Source: Styela clava
Lineage: Eukaryota > Chordata > Ascidiacea > Stolidobranchia > Styelidae
Length of the DNA stretch: 64,000 nt
Assembly (NCBI RefSeq): GCF_964204865.1
Contig: NC_135250.1
Span: 8,866,001-8,930,000 of the forward strand
Direction: 5' to 3'
The first letter of the stretch is position 1. Each line of letters starts with the position of its first letter. Shown piece after piece: positions 1 through 12,460 of this stretch. Under the pieces are notes generated by a model. The model searched no databases. It had not been told where the DNA came from and worked only from the letters and a program-made list of their open reading frames with translations. The position numbers were made by a program, and so were the translations under genes.

Positions 1-2651
1 AATAAGGTTTAAAACGTTACTATGAAGAAAGGAAAGGTAATGCAAAGATAAGGACATGCGTCGCTCACTCATAGGTATATATGCTGCTAGACTTCTACTG
101 CTTGAACATATATGCAACACGCCGCGGTTTCTTGGAAGCAAAATGCTCAATAACGCGCTGGTTAAAGTCATGCATCCCAGAAATAACGTCTCTGTGAATG
201 GATAAAACAGCCAAGGAATTTAATCTATCTTGCTTCATTGTGTTTCTGAGATACGTTTTAATACGCTTCAGCGTGCTGAATGTTCGCTCTGCGTCGGCGG
301 AAGAAATAGGCGTCGTCAAAATGATGTCCCGAAATTTTGCAGACGCCGCAAAGGTAGTTACTAGAGTGTTATCTATGAGGAACCCATAGAGCGCGCAAGT
401 TGATGTGATGTTCAAAAAAGTTTGATTGGTGTATATACATCGCAATTCATTTTCCAATTTACCCACGTTCATCATGGGGTAAAATTTGGAGACAGTAGCC
501 AACAAATGGATGGGAAATTGACGTGCAAATTTTGAAAAAATTTTGGGGTTCATCAAAGAGAACGCGGCAAGGTGTTCAGTGCGCAGACGATCGCCTATTC
601 GATTCACCAGAATGTCACAGCATTTCTTTGCAGACAAAATCAAACGCTGCGTTGTTTGCCCGCGGCGTAAAGAAGCACTTCATGTGTCGTCGTATTTTAT
701 TGTTTCCCGGATACGAGATACAGCATCGCAGAAGTCTGAAATACACGACTGCACAGACGCTCCATCCATTAGCCTTGACTGCAATGCGCCGTATAATACA
801 TCCACGTGATAGAATATTGTGGAGAAAAAATGAAAACTCACCATCTTCTAGCAGACGCTTTAGACCTGCCGCCTCCCTCACAGAGCGTTCGTCCCAAACC
901 GGAGAGCTCTGAATGCCATTGAAACACTCAATGAGCTCAGACTTAATTTCGGACACGCCCTGCACCACGCGTGATTGGAAGTTCCAACGTGTTGGTGCAC
1001 AAGCTGGGAGACGGCGGCTACATATCTGGCGAAGGAGGTCAGAGCGCTTCGGCGAAACGGAAAAAAATGAAGAAGACCCCGAGACATTTGCAAAACATAT
1101 ACGGACGAGAGGGGTATCAAGACACATATTTTTAATAACGAGGTTAAATTGGTGTGCATAACAATGTAAAAAATGCGCATGAGGAAAATCTTCTTTTATA
1201 TAAGCTTGAACACCATGTTTCGACCCACTCATGACTGCCGCGCCGTCATAAGTTTGAGCTATCAATTTTGACTTCGCGTTGTAAGGCTGTAACACTTCTT
1301 TCAGTACAGCCGATATCCCGCAAGCCGTGCGATCAACGATTGGTACAAAGCTGTGAAATCTCTCGGTAGATTTACCATCTTTCACAAACCGAAAAATCAC
1401 AGCCAGTTGGGAAACGCACGTGATGTCAGTTGTCTCGTCAGACTGAATCGAAAGGAACTGGCAAATCTCAATTTCCAGAGCCAAATGTTGTAAATAAATT
1501 TTATACATTGAGTCGAGCAAATCATTTTGGATATCCTTAGATGTCCCTTTCCAAACAGTTGCGGCATCAAGATGATTTCTCAATACTGTATCTAGGGATG
1601 CGGTGTATTCCATCATATCCAAAAATACCCCTCTATTAGAAGAGCCAGCCTGTTCATCGTGCCCACGGAGGGACAGCTCGTGACAACCAATGAACTTCAA
1701 AACATCTATCAATCGACCGAGAACATGGCGGTTTTTCTCGACGTTTTGGTTGTGCCGACGAATAGAAACCGCGCGTCCTTCATCCATCTGTGCTGCAATA
1801 TTAACATTTCCGAATGTTCGGTATTTTACTGCATTGTCCAGATGCTCCATGGAAGATTGATGATCCCTGGCACGCTCGGAAAGATGTTTAAGATCTCTAA
1901 AACCAAATTTACACCAACGTGAGTCACGGGCGGTAGCAAAAAGTAGGCAATAAAAACAAAAAAGTGCATTTTTGTCCTCGCTGTAACACAACCATTCGTG
2001 TTTTTTATACGAAGTTTCTGCGCAGAATGTACGCCGACGTTGTACCTCTAATTTTTGTTCCAGCGGCAACTGCGAAAACGGAGTGCGAAGTAGTGCATCA
2101 ACCTTATTCATTATGAGGACTAAGGCTAAGAAATGCGAAGCCGGAAAGAAGTGAGGAGCTCAAAAGGAATGTGGAAAATCGAAAGCAAATGGACTAAAGG
2201 TCTCTAACTGATTCAAATAGCGAAACAAGCGACAAAAACGAAGGCGAGGAAACTATCAACTCTTCAAGCAACCAACGAACGAGAAGGAATGCGTGAATAG
2301 GTCAACACGTTGTCGTAAGAAACGTCGGCATTGTGTCGTCATAATTTCGGGGCTAGCCCCGATCGGCCCCGATGATTTAGTAAAAGAAACAGAAAACAAA
2401 CGAGACAAACGCGGCGAGTGGAAGATAAATGAGAGAATACGATATACAATGAGCAACCGGGGCAAAATCGGCGTCGCCCCGTCGACGTTCGGCGAAGGCT
2501 TTGCGAGCGAAAAATGAACCATGTCGGGAGAATATGGCTAGTGTAGACAGTCTGTGCAACCGATATTGAGGTACTTTTCGAATATTTTTTATTATACCGA
2601 AAAAACAACCGGGGCATTGCCCCGGTTGGCCCTATTGACGCGCCGCCACTG
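1..2651 (-). mobile_element. hAT transposon, right-hand portion (left end outside the window)
   Basis: The right end at 2651 reads outward as a hAT-like terminus (complement strand begins CAGTGGCGGCGCG). Just inside it are GC-rich short palindromes such as GGGGCATTGCCCC (about 2610-2625) and GGGGCTAGCCCC (about 2350), unlike the AT-rich surroundings. The only large gene inside is a minus-strand hAT transposase, which starts about 540 bp from this end. No matching left terminus occurs in bases 1-95, so the element continues beyond the window and its target duplication cannot be checked. Basis: terminus and transposase seen in the sequence; superfamily from known hAT features. Confidence 0.8.
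95..2111 (-). pseudogene. hAT transposase with TTF-type zinc finger, broken by one frameshift and one stop
   Basis: The reading starts at 2111 (MNKVDALLRT) and carries, in order: a TTF-type zinc finger (residues about 25-100, with HEWLCYS, FCFYC and a downstream H-x-S-x-x-H), the RNase-H-like catalytic fold with the first acidic site in SIQSDETTD, the second in YDGAAVMSG, then HCYAHQFNLV. The C-terminal dimerisation block (SADAERTFSTLKRIKTYLRN) lies in another frame at about 120-250. A single-base shift near 811-818 separates the two parts, and an in-frame TGA at 680-682 follows it. The family normally cuts and pastes DNA with 8-bp target duplications. With one shift and one nonsense codon this copy should be inactive, but the little decay suggests a fairly recent element. 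A sequencing error at the homopolymer-poor shift site is possible but would not explain the stop. Confidence 0.88.
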
Positions 2652-4148
2652 GGTAGGGGGATTGTATTATGATCATTATTTGATATATTTAATGTTTTGC
2701 AAATTGTTGTTGCTTGTATTGTTTTTGTTTAGGAAAAACAACCACTTTTCTGTGTAACTACTAGACTGATTTTTCAAATTATCAGTAGGCGAAATTAGAA
2801 GATTCCAATAGGAAGTTTTTGCTATTATATTTCTTCTGGGTTGGTCTGAGGTTAGAGGTTTGTCATGTTTTTGTCAGTTTTAAAGTAAATTACTTGATGT
2901 GTTGGCAAGACAATGCGTTATTTTTTGTAGGATTTGTCACCAAAACTGATCTTTTTGATTCGTTGAAATGTCATATTTTGTATACCGGGTGACCTTCAAA
3001 AACCAGGTTGTAATTCAATATAATATATTATTACGTCCAAGAGCGTCATCACAATTCTAGCTTTCGAGTTTGGACGAAACTTGTCATGTAAGTCTGGGAT
3101 GGAGTCAACAAAACCCGTACAATTTTTCATTGCGATTGGACCAGAAAAAGGGGGTTATCTGCTTTTGGTACATCAGATTTGCATGTGAGTTGAAGAACTG
3201 CAGCAGAAATCACCCGAATTAACTGAATTATTATGAACAGTCGATCAGCATGAAACTGATAATTTGCTAAATGAACTGAGTGACTAAATATAGAATAAGA
3301 GTGCCAGAATGATACTTAATTGTCATAGTTATACAATACTTTCGAATTTTAAAGATGGCAAAATCAATGAATTTTGTCGTTTTAGCCATATTTAATAAAG
3401 TTTCTAAGTTTAGTGATTTTGATTGAATTGTATTCCAATGGGAATCTCATGGGATAGGACAGGCATAAATTGCTATGAGATGAGACCAAAAAATATTTTC
3501 CATGGGCAAGCCTGCTAAACCTAAGTCATTTGAAACATATTCCAGATAGAACATTACCTTGGTGCAAAGTGTCCTATATTACGGAAACCTTTGGGAACAT
3601 TCATACACAAACCGAATTTAAATGAATTTCTCCATTATCAAAGAAGAAATCAAGAAATGTATTGGTTCTGTTTGTTGGGGTCAACCTTTACATCGGTCTA
3701 GTATAAATATCACCTTTTTATTGCGAACTGAAATTCTAACATGCAAAATGGTTTCCTTGCTTCAGGAAATATCACATCGCTGGAGTTACCCTTTAAACTC
3801 GTTGCTTTGTTTTGCTATTTTATAGGTATATAGGAGAGCCAACAAATGGCCAATTTTGACCCCAATCAATTACTGGCATGAAAACATAATATTAGAAATA
3901 ACAATTGCTGAACGTTAAAGAGCTTGATTATTGTTCGATGGACCCAAAAGTTTCAATTAATCTTTTTCTTCCAACTAGTTATTTATCATCCCGAAAGTTC
4001 AAATTCAACAAATTGCAAATATATTATTTCATTATATCATATTGTAAGTGAAATTGAATTGAAACACGTTTTATTATTCTTGTCCACAACGAAAGTAATT
4101 AAAAAGGGACCAGTATGTGTAAATCTGGCGTTTGGGTGCTGTTGTGAA
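2652..4148. other. Intergenic, no gene seen
   Basis: AT-rich spacer between the hAT element and the first TPR-like gene. Both strands hold only short open frames without family motifs. A minus-strand AATAAA at 4070-4075 (read as TTTATT on the plus strand) lies about 75 bp past the stop of the 4149 gene and is a plausible polyadenylation signal for it. Confidence 0.6.
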
Positions 4149-5988
4149 TTACTTTGCAAGTTCTTTCAATTTTTCTCTACACATCTGTATTTCTTTCCGC
4201 CTTGTATCCTCGTCGTCGAAATCTTGGGCATCTTCTATCGCAACAATAGCTTTTTCATAAGTCTCTTTCGATTTTGATCGCTTGTTTAGGATATCATACC
4301 CTACCCCTAAGTTATACAGCATGTTTCCATAAATCCGTCGTTGCGAAGCATGCTTTCCAAATTGTTTCTCCATAGCTGCTACTGCTTGTTCACGGAACCT
4401 GACTCCTTTGGAATTGTCTTTTATCATCCAGTAGTTGTAAGATATCAGGGTTATGGCTAATGCTTGCTTCATTACCCGTTTTTCGGGGTCAGCTTTGGTC
4501 TGCTGTTTTATTTCACCAAGTAATTCCACCATATAATCGATACCAAAGTCAATGGCTAGGACACGAGACCTATCACCAGCATTGATCATAGGGCGTGCAC
4601 AATCATTAGCTTTGTGAATACATCTAAAAAGTCCATCTAGTATCTCATCAGGTTCTTTACCCATCAGGTAGATTTCACTGGCTATGGGGAGCATAATCAA
4701 TGCACTGGTAAAGGAAGAATTCCCAATAAGATCGTCTATCAATGCCATTATGTCATCGACATCGGGAAAAGGATCAGATAGAATAATTTTTTTAATTTCT
4801 TTAATAGCTTTCGATGCTTTATTTTCTCTTCCTAGTTGCAAGTAACACACCGCCATGAGTAGCTTAATTCCTAATGTTGTTTCTTCATCTTCTACTGATA
4901 CTTCTTCGAGAGTTGAGATTGCTTCGTAATATTTTGACTGGGATGCTAATGCTCTAGCTTTTTCTGAACAAATAGTAAAACTTGATTAGCAAACAGCCAA
5001 TGTGCGTCGCAACAATAACAATATATATATAGGCTATCACTCTTTGAAAAAACAATATTGTTGTAGTAGACATAATTTTTATCAGGTGCAAAAAACTGGT
5101 TATTCTATTTCAACAATTACAGTCTATTCCATTCAATTTATTAAAAAAAAAACACTTAATTTCTTAGGGCAGTAAACTGCCAAAGTTTGTCCACTTTAAA
5201 TTTATTTCGCATTATACTTGGGTAATTGGATTTGACACTTTCACGTCATTACAGCAACTTTCGAATGCAAAGTACTTTATTTGGAGTAACTTTTGATGGT
5301 GAAAATCAACGAAGTTATACGTATTGATTGATACATTTCGAATGACATTTTATTTTTTTATCATCGTATTATTGACTTGGTTTTACCTCTTTGAAGAGCC
5401 CGAGTCCTTGCCTTTCGACTGTTTGCACCTGCTTCGTCTTTGGAAAGAGTGCTTGGAGACGAAGCGCCTTCTGAAAAAGTATGTGTTCTTATACTGTAAA
5501 AATTTTCAGTGTTTTCTAGTGCATGATCTAGCGTTACAAACTTTGAAATGCTAGATGGATATGTGTGTAGATGTGTTAGCAAATAGGCTGAACAAATCAG
5601 TTTAAAAAAGTAAAATACTTTTGTTGAATGTTGATACCAGCAATCGGCTTATCACTCAGATAAATAGATATAAAACCGGACTCAAGTACACCATATTACT
5701 TACCAATTACTGCTTCCTCAGTGCTTTCAGTTTCTTGTCTGTAGAAAAATTTGAAAATTGATCTCACTCATGATTTTTTCGTATTTGACAATGCATTGCG
5801 TTCACAGGACTAAGTTCTGTCACTGAGTGTGAAAACTCACTGTTATCACTTTATTAGTGTGATTTTCCAATACAGGCTTAATTAAAAGTCGCAGTCATTA
5901 TGAAAGTACCATGCCATTATGTAGCTAACCTGATTGAAACGTTGGAAGCTTCGATCTCGATGTTTTCAATGTTATCTTCAGTAGTCAT
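4149..5988 (-). CDS. TPR-like helical repeat protein, copy 1 (3 exons)
   Basis: Exons: 5930-5988 (start MTTEDNIENI), 5704-5738 and 4149-4963; joined frames give 302 residues and all introns are GT-AG. The product is mostly amphipathic helix pairs of tetratricopeptide type: the first around EKARALASQSKYYEA (residues about 30-45) and CYLQLGRENKA (about 70-80), the last around MLYNLGVGYDILNKR...YEKAIVAIEDA (about 245-280). No signal peptide, membrane segment or catalytic motif is seen, so a cytosolic protein-binding role is the natural inference; the partner is unknown. It is clearly paralogous to the genes at 7916-9085 and 9746-11387: the large last exon is exactly 815 bp here and in copy 2, with the same splice phase before (E)(K/R)ARALAS. 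I know no named family that matches the whole chain. Confidence 0.8.
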
Positions 5989-7915
5989 TTTGATGAGAGG
6001 ATTGAGGTAAATTTTAATAAGATAAATATTCCACGCCGATCAATCGATGTTGTCGTTCACGTACATTCCCATACAGTTTACAAATGAAATATAACGATAA
6101 CCTTATTCCCTTTATATCTGACATTGAATTATCAAACACAATATTAAATTCAACAATGACCTACACTTGTCTGGAAAGATTATGCGCACAAAAACAAGCA
6201 TGTGAAAACCTGTCAAAACAAAGACTGGATTTCTCGATATGGCGTGTTGCGCAGGTCGGGTCGAGCGTTCATTGTGTTTCATGGTTTACGAGTAATTTGA
6301 ACCATGTCGCCGTGGGCACACAATACAATACAATTCACGTTTTCAATACGCGTCACAATACAATTCACATTTTAGTATGAGAATATAAAAAAGCTATATC
6401 AATCTGCTCTATAGAAACGTTTTTTTTTACAAAATAGTCAAACTTCGCTGCCTCTTTTTACTTGCCATGGTTTTATTCGAATTTCATCGCAGATGGTTCA
6501 CAACATTTCAGTTGTATTATCGTCTATTTACCTAGACATTAATCATTTACTGTTATCCAACAAAAACTAAATTAATGATTAACATACTGTTAGATTTTGG
6601 TATGGCTTGGGGTATGCTGAATGGGTTGATTCAGCAAACAACTAGAATACATTGGGAGGGTGAATTAATCAGCTTACTAGTTTTAACCACTCGATTGGGA
6701 AAAGTTGTAATAAACGTTGTGGCATGCCTTAAGTACCCCTTGGGGATGCAATGTCACTGTTGTCCTGTTAAAAATTCCGTTATATATATATATATAGATC
6801 TGCGAAAAATCGTACCATTTTCAAGTTTTTTTTTATACAAATAACGGAATCCGTAAGCCAGAGTTTATCAGCCGATTAAGAATTCCTCTAATAAGAGAAC
6901 TCTAACTGTTCAGGGGAGGAATAGTATAACTAACATTATATACTTATTTTGTATTCTTTTAACGCATATTAATACACATATAATAAACTATTTAAACTGT
7001 ACAAAAATCACAGCGCGATGTGTACATATCACTAGCTAATGATACAATATTGTAAAATAAACGGTAATAGAGAGTTTATGCTCTCACCTAGGGGCGAAAT
7101 AAACAGTTCCTGAACAGGAAAAGTGGGGCAAATAGCAAAAAAGGTTGGAGACTACCACACTGAACTATCTGTTCTATTAAAATTGTGACTTACAATGATT
7201 TTGTGAAAAAGAAACATAAGAAGCTGGTCTGATTACGACAAAATAAGCTTGTTAGGGTATAATGTATGTGGCTAAGTTAAAGTTGGAAAAAAAATTGAGT
7301 AATCCTCAAATTTTGAATATAATTTTCCATTAACATAATTTTTTTTATAAATAAGCATTCTCGGTAACGTTATTTGATCTAAAGTTATTCAGAGAATATA
7401 GGCACACAACACAGTAATATTTAATTTATAAAGGATTAAAGTTTTATATCAAACTACACAAATGTGTTATACCTATAATTTCCGAGACAAATTAAAGCAA
7501 GACCGAATAAAATACAAACACAACCTTATACCTGTTTATAAAGTAAACAATTGTAAACTAATATTGGCCATGGGAATACATCATATGCATTCAATCTGTA
7601 GTATTAATGTCATACAACAGGATGCTGCTATAATTTAACCCTTCACTCCTTCAAAACTACAGAAAAAAAAATATTATCCATGTCTTATAGTAATTAATAT
7701 CTTATTTATTCATTGGAATAAAAGGAACGTAGTATTTTTTGTTCGTGTTTGCGACATTGCTGTTAAATTACACATATTTTATACTTTCCACTCACATAGC
7801 TTAGTAGTTATAAATTAAAATTGAAAAATCGAAATTAAAATTGATGATAAAAAGAATATAATTAACCAAATAGTATGTTTCGACTCTTTCAAAATAAGTT
7901 TATATACTCATTATA
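5989..7915. other. Intergenic, no convincing gene
   Basis: Spacer between two tandem TPR-like genes on the minus strand. It must hold the promoter of the 4149 gene. One open frame (6084-6380, plus strand) shows no motif and ends in a short direct repeat (AATACAATTCAC, twice within 6325-6370), so I do not call it. There is an AT microsatellite at about 6780-6797. Confidence 0.5.
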
Positions 7916-9085
7916 TTAAAGGTCGACTTGTTTCAACTTTTTCTTGCACTCTTGTATGTCATTGTTTCTCTCCATTTCGGTATCATAATCTTTGGCATCC
8001 TCATATGCTTGAACAGCGTTTTCGTAAGCTTGCTTCGCAAGATCCTTTTTATTCAATATATCGTATCCAACACCCGTGTTGTAGTACAATTTTCCGAGAA
8101 CCCTTTGTTTTGAAGCATTTTTGCCGAATTGCTTTTTCAGTGATGCAATCGCTCGTTCTCGAAGTTTAACCCCTTTATGGTTATCGTTAATCTTCCAGTA
8201 GTCAAACGCCAATAAAATTGTAGCTAAAGCCTCCTTAGTTACTTGTTTTTCTGGATCACATCCTGATGTTTCTCTCAAATCGTCAAGCAATTCCGCCATA
8301 TATTCAATTCCGAAATCTATCGCAATGATACGCGATCTTCCCTCCTTTTCTATCATCGGAGTGGTGCATTCGCTCGCTGCGTGAATACAGCGAAAAAGCT
8401 TATCTATCACATCGTCTGGTGAATCTAACTTTTTGTACATATCACTTGCTATCGGAAGCAGAATTAATGCACATGCATATGATTTACTTTGTATGAAATC
8501 GTATATTAACCCCATGATATCCTCAACATCTGGATTGGGTGCAGAAAGCAAGGCTTTTCTGACGTCCTTCACATATTTCATTGCTTTATTTTCTCTACCA
8601 AGGTACAAATAGCAATGTGCCATCATCAGTTTGGTACTGATTGAGGTTTCCTCATCTGGTATTCCTGTGTCATCAATTAATGAAGCAGCCTCGTAATATT
8701 TTGATTGAGATGCAAGAGCTCTCGCACGTTCTACAAAGTAGAAAAATAGTGTAACATCAGTATAATTTCCAAATCCGTTTGCTATTTACTTGCGATCGTT
8801 ACACTGCTTTTGGAAAATTCCTTGCTAATTGAACATCGTTATTTGTCATAAATCGATCACGAATAGCAAATCAATTTAAACTGAGAAATGCTGATAAATG
8901 CATATTATTTTATATCATACAGATAGAAAATAATATGAAGAGGGTTTTATTAAACATTTTCTTTGAGCTATTTTGAATCCGCGCATCGCAATTATGGCTA
9001 ATGATAATTATCGATTTGAATTACACAGACAAACAAACTTACCTTGTCGTAGAGCAAGTAAAATTGAGTCATCCTTATCCTCCAT
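7916..9085 (-). CDS. TPR-like helical repeat protein, copy 2 (2 exons)
   Basis: Exon 1 is 9043-9085 (MEDKDDSILLALRQ), exon 2 is 7916-8730; the joined frame gives 285 residues. The splice falls at the same phase-1 position as in copies 1 and 3, before (E)RARALASQSKYYEAAS. The body aligns along its whole length with copy 1: CYLYLGRENKA, DVEDIMGLI, IDFGIEYMAELL, KGVKLRERAIASLKKQFGK, YYNTGVGYDILNKKDLAKQAYENA. The small middle exon of copies 1 and 3 is absent, so exon 1 joins straight to the large exon. It lies head-to-head with copy 3, whose start is 660 bp away, so the two may share a promoter region. The function is unassigned; a scaffold or binding role is inferred from the repeat type. Confidence 0.82.
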
Positions 9086-9745
9086 TTGGGTGAGATTTAA
9101 TTTGAAAATTCACTATACTTTTATCTGAGCCTCCGAAATCAGCAAGAGCACTGCCACCAACATCTAGCTTGAAAGTTTAATTCTACTCTGAAACCGTTTA
9201 CGCTAGTAATAAGAGGAACTGAATAAAGAAAGCACAATTGTCTATGACGTACGTTGAAATAAACACCCTGTTACGAGGTGTTCGTTTGGGTGCCTAAGCC
9301 TTATGTGAGTGTTTCTACAAACGGTAAAATCTAAAATGTTTATTTCTATTTTTAAAAGAATTATATGCCCCCCATATCAAATACAATCAACTTTTATTTT
9401 GACATACTTCGATAAATAACAAAATATCTATTGTTCGTTGTTCTCTCTCAAACATTGTGTGGAACGGTACATGATTCGCCTCATTGAACAGTGGCGACTG
9501 CGATATGACATTGCCTAAGCACAGTGTAAATAAGAAACCAACGAACAGACACGAAGTGAATTGAAAGAATTTTATTCGCTCGTTCATAGCGAGTAATTCT
9601 AACTAGCCATGTGTAAGGTTTTTGAAACTAGGTGATGTAATTTTATTGGTAGTAGTATGATACAGATATCAGCGTAATTTACATTAATTTGTATTTTTTC
9701 ACAAATGAAGCGAGGAAAGTGGTCTAAATTTCTCCCAGGATAGCA
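9086..9745. promoter_or_regulatory. Head-to-head intergenic region, likely divergent promoter region
   Basis: These 660 bp separate the start codons of two divergently transcribed TPR-like paralogues (9085 minus, 9746 plus). Any core promoters must lie here or in unseen upstream noncoding exons. No clear TATA box or other named element was identified. The 66-codon minus-strand frame at 9387-9587 has no motif. Confidence 0.4.
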
Positions 9746-11387
9746 ATGGATAATAACTGCAGAGGTAAGTTACTTGATGTAGGTAAAAAAATATCTTCTT
9801 ATGTATATAGCAAGGATATCTGAAGGGCAGGGTTTTTATTTTTAAATTGGTTGTTATAAATCTAAAACCAGGGCGCCGTTTTGGAATGATTATTTATCAA
9901 TACGGATATAACAGTAAAATGTATCCAAATTAAACGATCTCTAAAAATCTATTTAAAAACTTAATTCTGTACTTTGTATTAGGGTAAGTATTCAGGGTAA
10001 AAATGAGAACTTTTTGCGCGTAGTGCAACGTATTAGACGGAAATTATCGAAATTGAGTCTGTCGCCTAGATTGACATTTCATGTAAGTTTGCTCACAGTA
10101 ATTCGGAAGCTCTCGAATGGTAAATGTTGAGGCGAATACAACCACTGACGCACAGCTAATAAGGCGTTTTCATTTTAGAAAATTAATCTATTTCGTGTGA
10201 TATATATTCTACGAAATAGGTTAATTTTCTGATATATATATTCCATTGAGTGCAGAAAACTTAATCCGCATTCTGATTTTTTTTTCATTTTCGGTTCATG
10301 TTCAGACTCGGAAGAAAAGCATGGCATGGTACAAGATTTTATTTTGGAAGGTAATTTAATCATGTAATATGTTTTGATATAAAGTAACGCGCGTTTTCCC
10401 TCTGCCTCCCCATTTTAAACTTCCTAATACTTCCTAGAAAGAGCCCGAGCTCTCGTGGGTAAATGCAAATATTATGAAGCCTCGTCTCTGCTTGATAATC
10501 TTCGTGATGTGGACAGTGCAGATTTGGATTTAAAACTTCTAATGGCAGAATGTTATTTACAATTGGGAAGAGAAAATAAAGCAGAGAAAATAGAAGGAAG
10601 CATCAGAAAATATTTTATTGGATCAGGATTGGATGTTATGGATGAGATTATTGCCATCGTCGATGTATTAACTGCTGGTCAAGCCATACTTTTGCTTCGC
10701 ATTGCCTGTGATATAGTATTTGCTTCTGCAAAGTCACCTGATGAAGTGATAGAAGGGGTGTACCGCTGCATCGATAAAATGAGAACGTCTATTAGAAAAC
10801 TCCTAGACTCACAAGGCTTGTCATCCCTGTCGATAGAGGGTTTAATTGGGCAACTACAAGGGCAATTTTCAAATCTATTAAGGCCTTTAAAGGCATTGAA
10901 CTCGATCGATTTATTGTCAGAAAGCAACCAAAAACCTATGAATCCAGATTCGACCCGTCTCCAAGTCATTGGATTAGATTTCGGCGTTGATTATATGATT
11001 GAAATGCTAAACAAATTACTCGGAATAGAAGTTGAGAATACGGAGAAAAAAGCTATCAAATTAGCTTGGATTTGCAGTCATATTGGCTATAATCTTGCCA
11101 TTATCAATGACAACACACGTAGCATTAACTTTCGTAAACGTGGTGTCAGTATACTTGAGTCTGAATTCAGAGAGCATGCAAACAAACATAACGTGTATGG
11201 TGTTTTGCTACATAATATTGGAATTGTGCTTGCAAATTCTGGAAGACGTGACGAAGCTGAATACTTCTACATTGAAGCTATAAAAGCTAAAGAGACAGCT
11301 ATTGATTATGGCGACACGAATGAGCAGCAGAAAGATATCAAATTGTCAAGAGATGCTTTAACACGCGTGCGCTCAGGGCCCATTTAA
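9746..11387 (+). CDS. TPR-like helical repeat protein, copy 3 with internal insertion (3 exons)
   Basis: Exons: 9746-9764 (MDNNCR), 10306-10350 and 10438-11387; frames join to 337 residues. The conserved splice precedes (E)RARALVGKCKYYEAS. Shared landmarks: LLMAECYLQLGRENKA, VIGLDFGVDYMIEMLNKLL, RSINFRKRGVSILESEFREHANKHNVYG, HNIGIVLANSGRRDEAEYFYIEAIKAKE. Compared with the other two copies it carries an extra segment of about 45 residues (roughly residues 140-185, including IGQLQGQFSNLL) just before the IGLDFG motif. It is the most diverged of the three. It is on the opposite strand to copies 1 and 2, so one duplication was inverted. No targeting signal is seen and the function is unknown. Confidence 0.8.
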
Positions 11388-11749
11388 AAACAATGTTCAG
11401 CCAAACGACGACATATTCAACATTTTTCTCACTTGTTAAACTTACCAAAAACTTTGCTATCTGCCCATCGACCTCATTAAATTGAGTCAATTTGAGGTAA
11501 CTTTAAAGTAGGAATTTGTCACAACATTTATAGAATATTTGACTTTGCCATCTTATATATAAGTAACATTTGGTAAATGATGGGTACGATTCCCAAAACA
11601 GTTGCAGATTGGCATTAACTTTGCATATATAAGTCAAAAACCAGTTTACCACGTTTCGTAGGAGGTACAAAATACAAATCATACATATTTAGTACTTGAG
11701 CACATAGGTTTTCCAGGTGCAAAAAACAGACAAACGAAAAATTCCGCTC
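11388..11749. other. Intergenic, 3' flank of TPR-like copy 3
   Basis: AT-rich sequence with no open frame of note. It contains the end of the TPR-like transcript and the run-up to the hAT relic. Confidence 0.4.
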
Positions 11750-12460
11750 CAGAGATGGAGCATCTCTCCGAGCATTCAATATGTTTGCTAATCAAAGTAA
11801 CAGATCCCATATTTTTCCTATCATCGACGCTGCTCGATCTGTTGCGATGTCAATAAGATGTTTCACATTAAGTTTATGATCTTCCATCGCAGCTGTTTTT
11901 TCTTGTTGTTGTAGTTTTTAAACTCAGAAAGTAGAAGATTTTTCCCGTCACTTTCATTTGGCAAGTTGAGATTCATCGACTATATCTGTTGACTAATCAA
12001 ATGCCAGAGTGAAATAAACAAACGTTTATGTGGTTATTTTGGTGTGAAAGACTAATTTGAATTCTCTAATCTTTTTCGGCGCAATTTCTTCCGCAGAAAT
12101 AAGCAAGCATTCTTTTATATATTCACCATCTGTAAAAGGTTTCATTTGATTGACAATAGTATCAGATATGCGCAAATAAGATTTTTCAATTGCGGTTGCT
12201 TCTGCTGAAGATTTCAGAAAAATATGTTGCTGAGCCTTCAGATTGCTTTTCAGCAACTGTAACTTGACTTTTCGCTCCCCACACATAGGTTAATAATTTC
12301 ACTGTGCATGAGATCAAAGTGTATATTCAAATTATAATATTTCAAGCTCGAAACAGATTTGCGGCAAATTAAGCAACAGCGTTGTCTTTTACTTAAACAA
12401 AAAAGTAGGCTACTCCTCCTAATCCTTTTTGTATTTCCGATTTTCATCCTCACGCTTCAT
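11750..12460 (-). pseudogene. hAT transposase relic, BED-finger ZBED/GTF2IRD2-like type
   Basis: Minus-strand fragments in changing frames follow the order of this transposase type. A C2H2-like BED finger (CLICRKSVSSLKYYN then HFDLMH) lies at about 12320-12410. Next come KVKLQLLKSNLKAQQHIF and PFTDGEYIKECLLISAEEI (12060-12290). The catalytic region follows, as FTLAFD-stop-STDIVDESQLA, at about 11950-12020, and TDRAASMIGKNMG at about 11820-11850. The stop in the catalytic block replaces the residue after the first catalytic Asp. Frameshifts near 12285 and several stops show a dead copy. It is a different lineage from the transposase at 95-2111. No termini were found. Confidence 0.75.

Noticed and set aside
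2256-2522. Overlapping open frames on both strands near the hAT right end
   Set aside because: They lie in the GC-rich subterminal region of the transposon, are open because stops are rarer there, and show no motif.
6084-6380. 98-codon plus-strand frame between TPR-like genes
   Set aside because: No motif, a repetitive end, and no paralogous frame near the other TPR-like genes.
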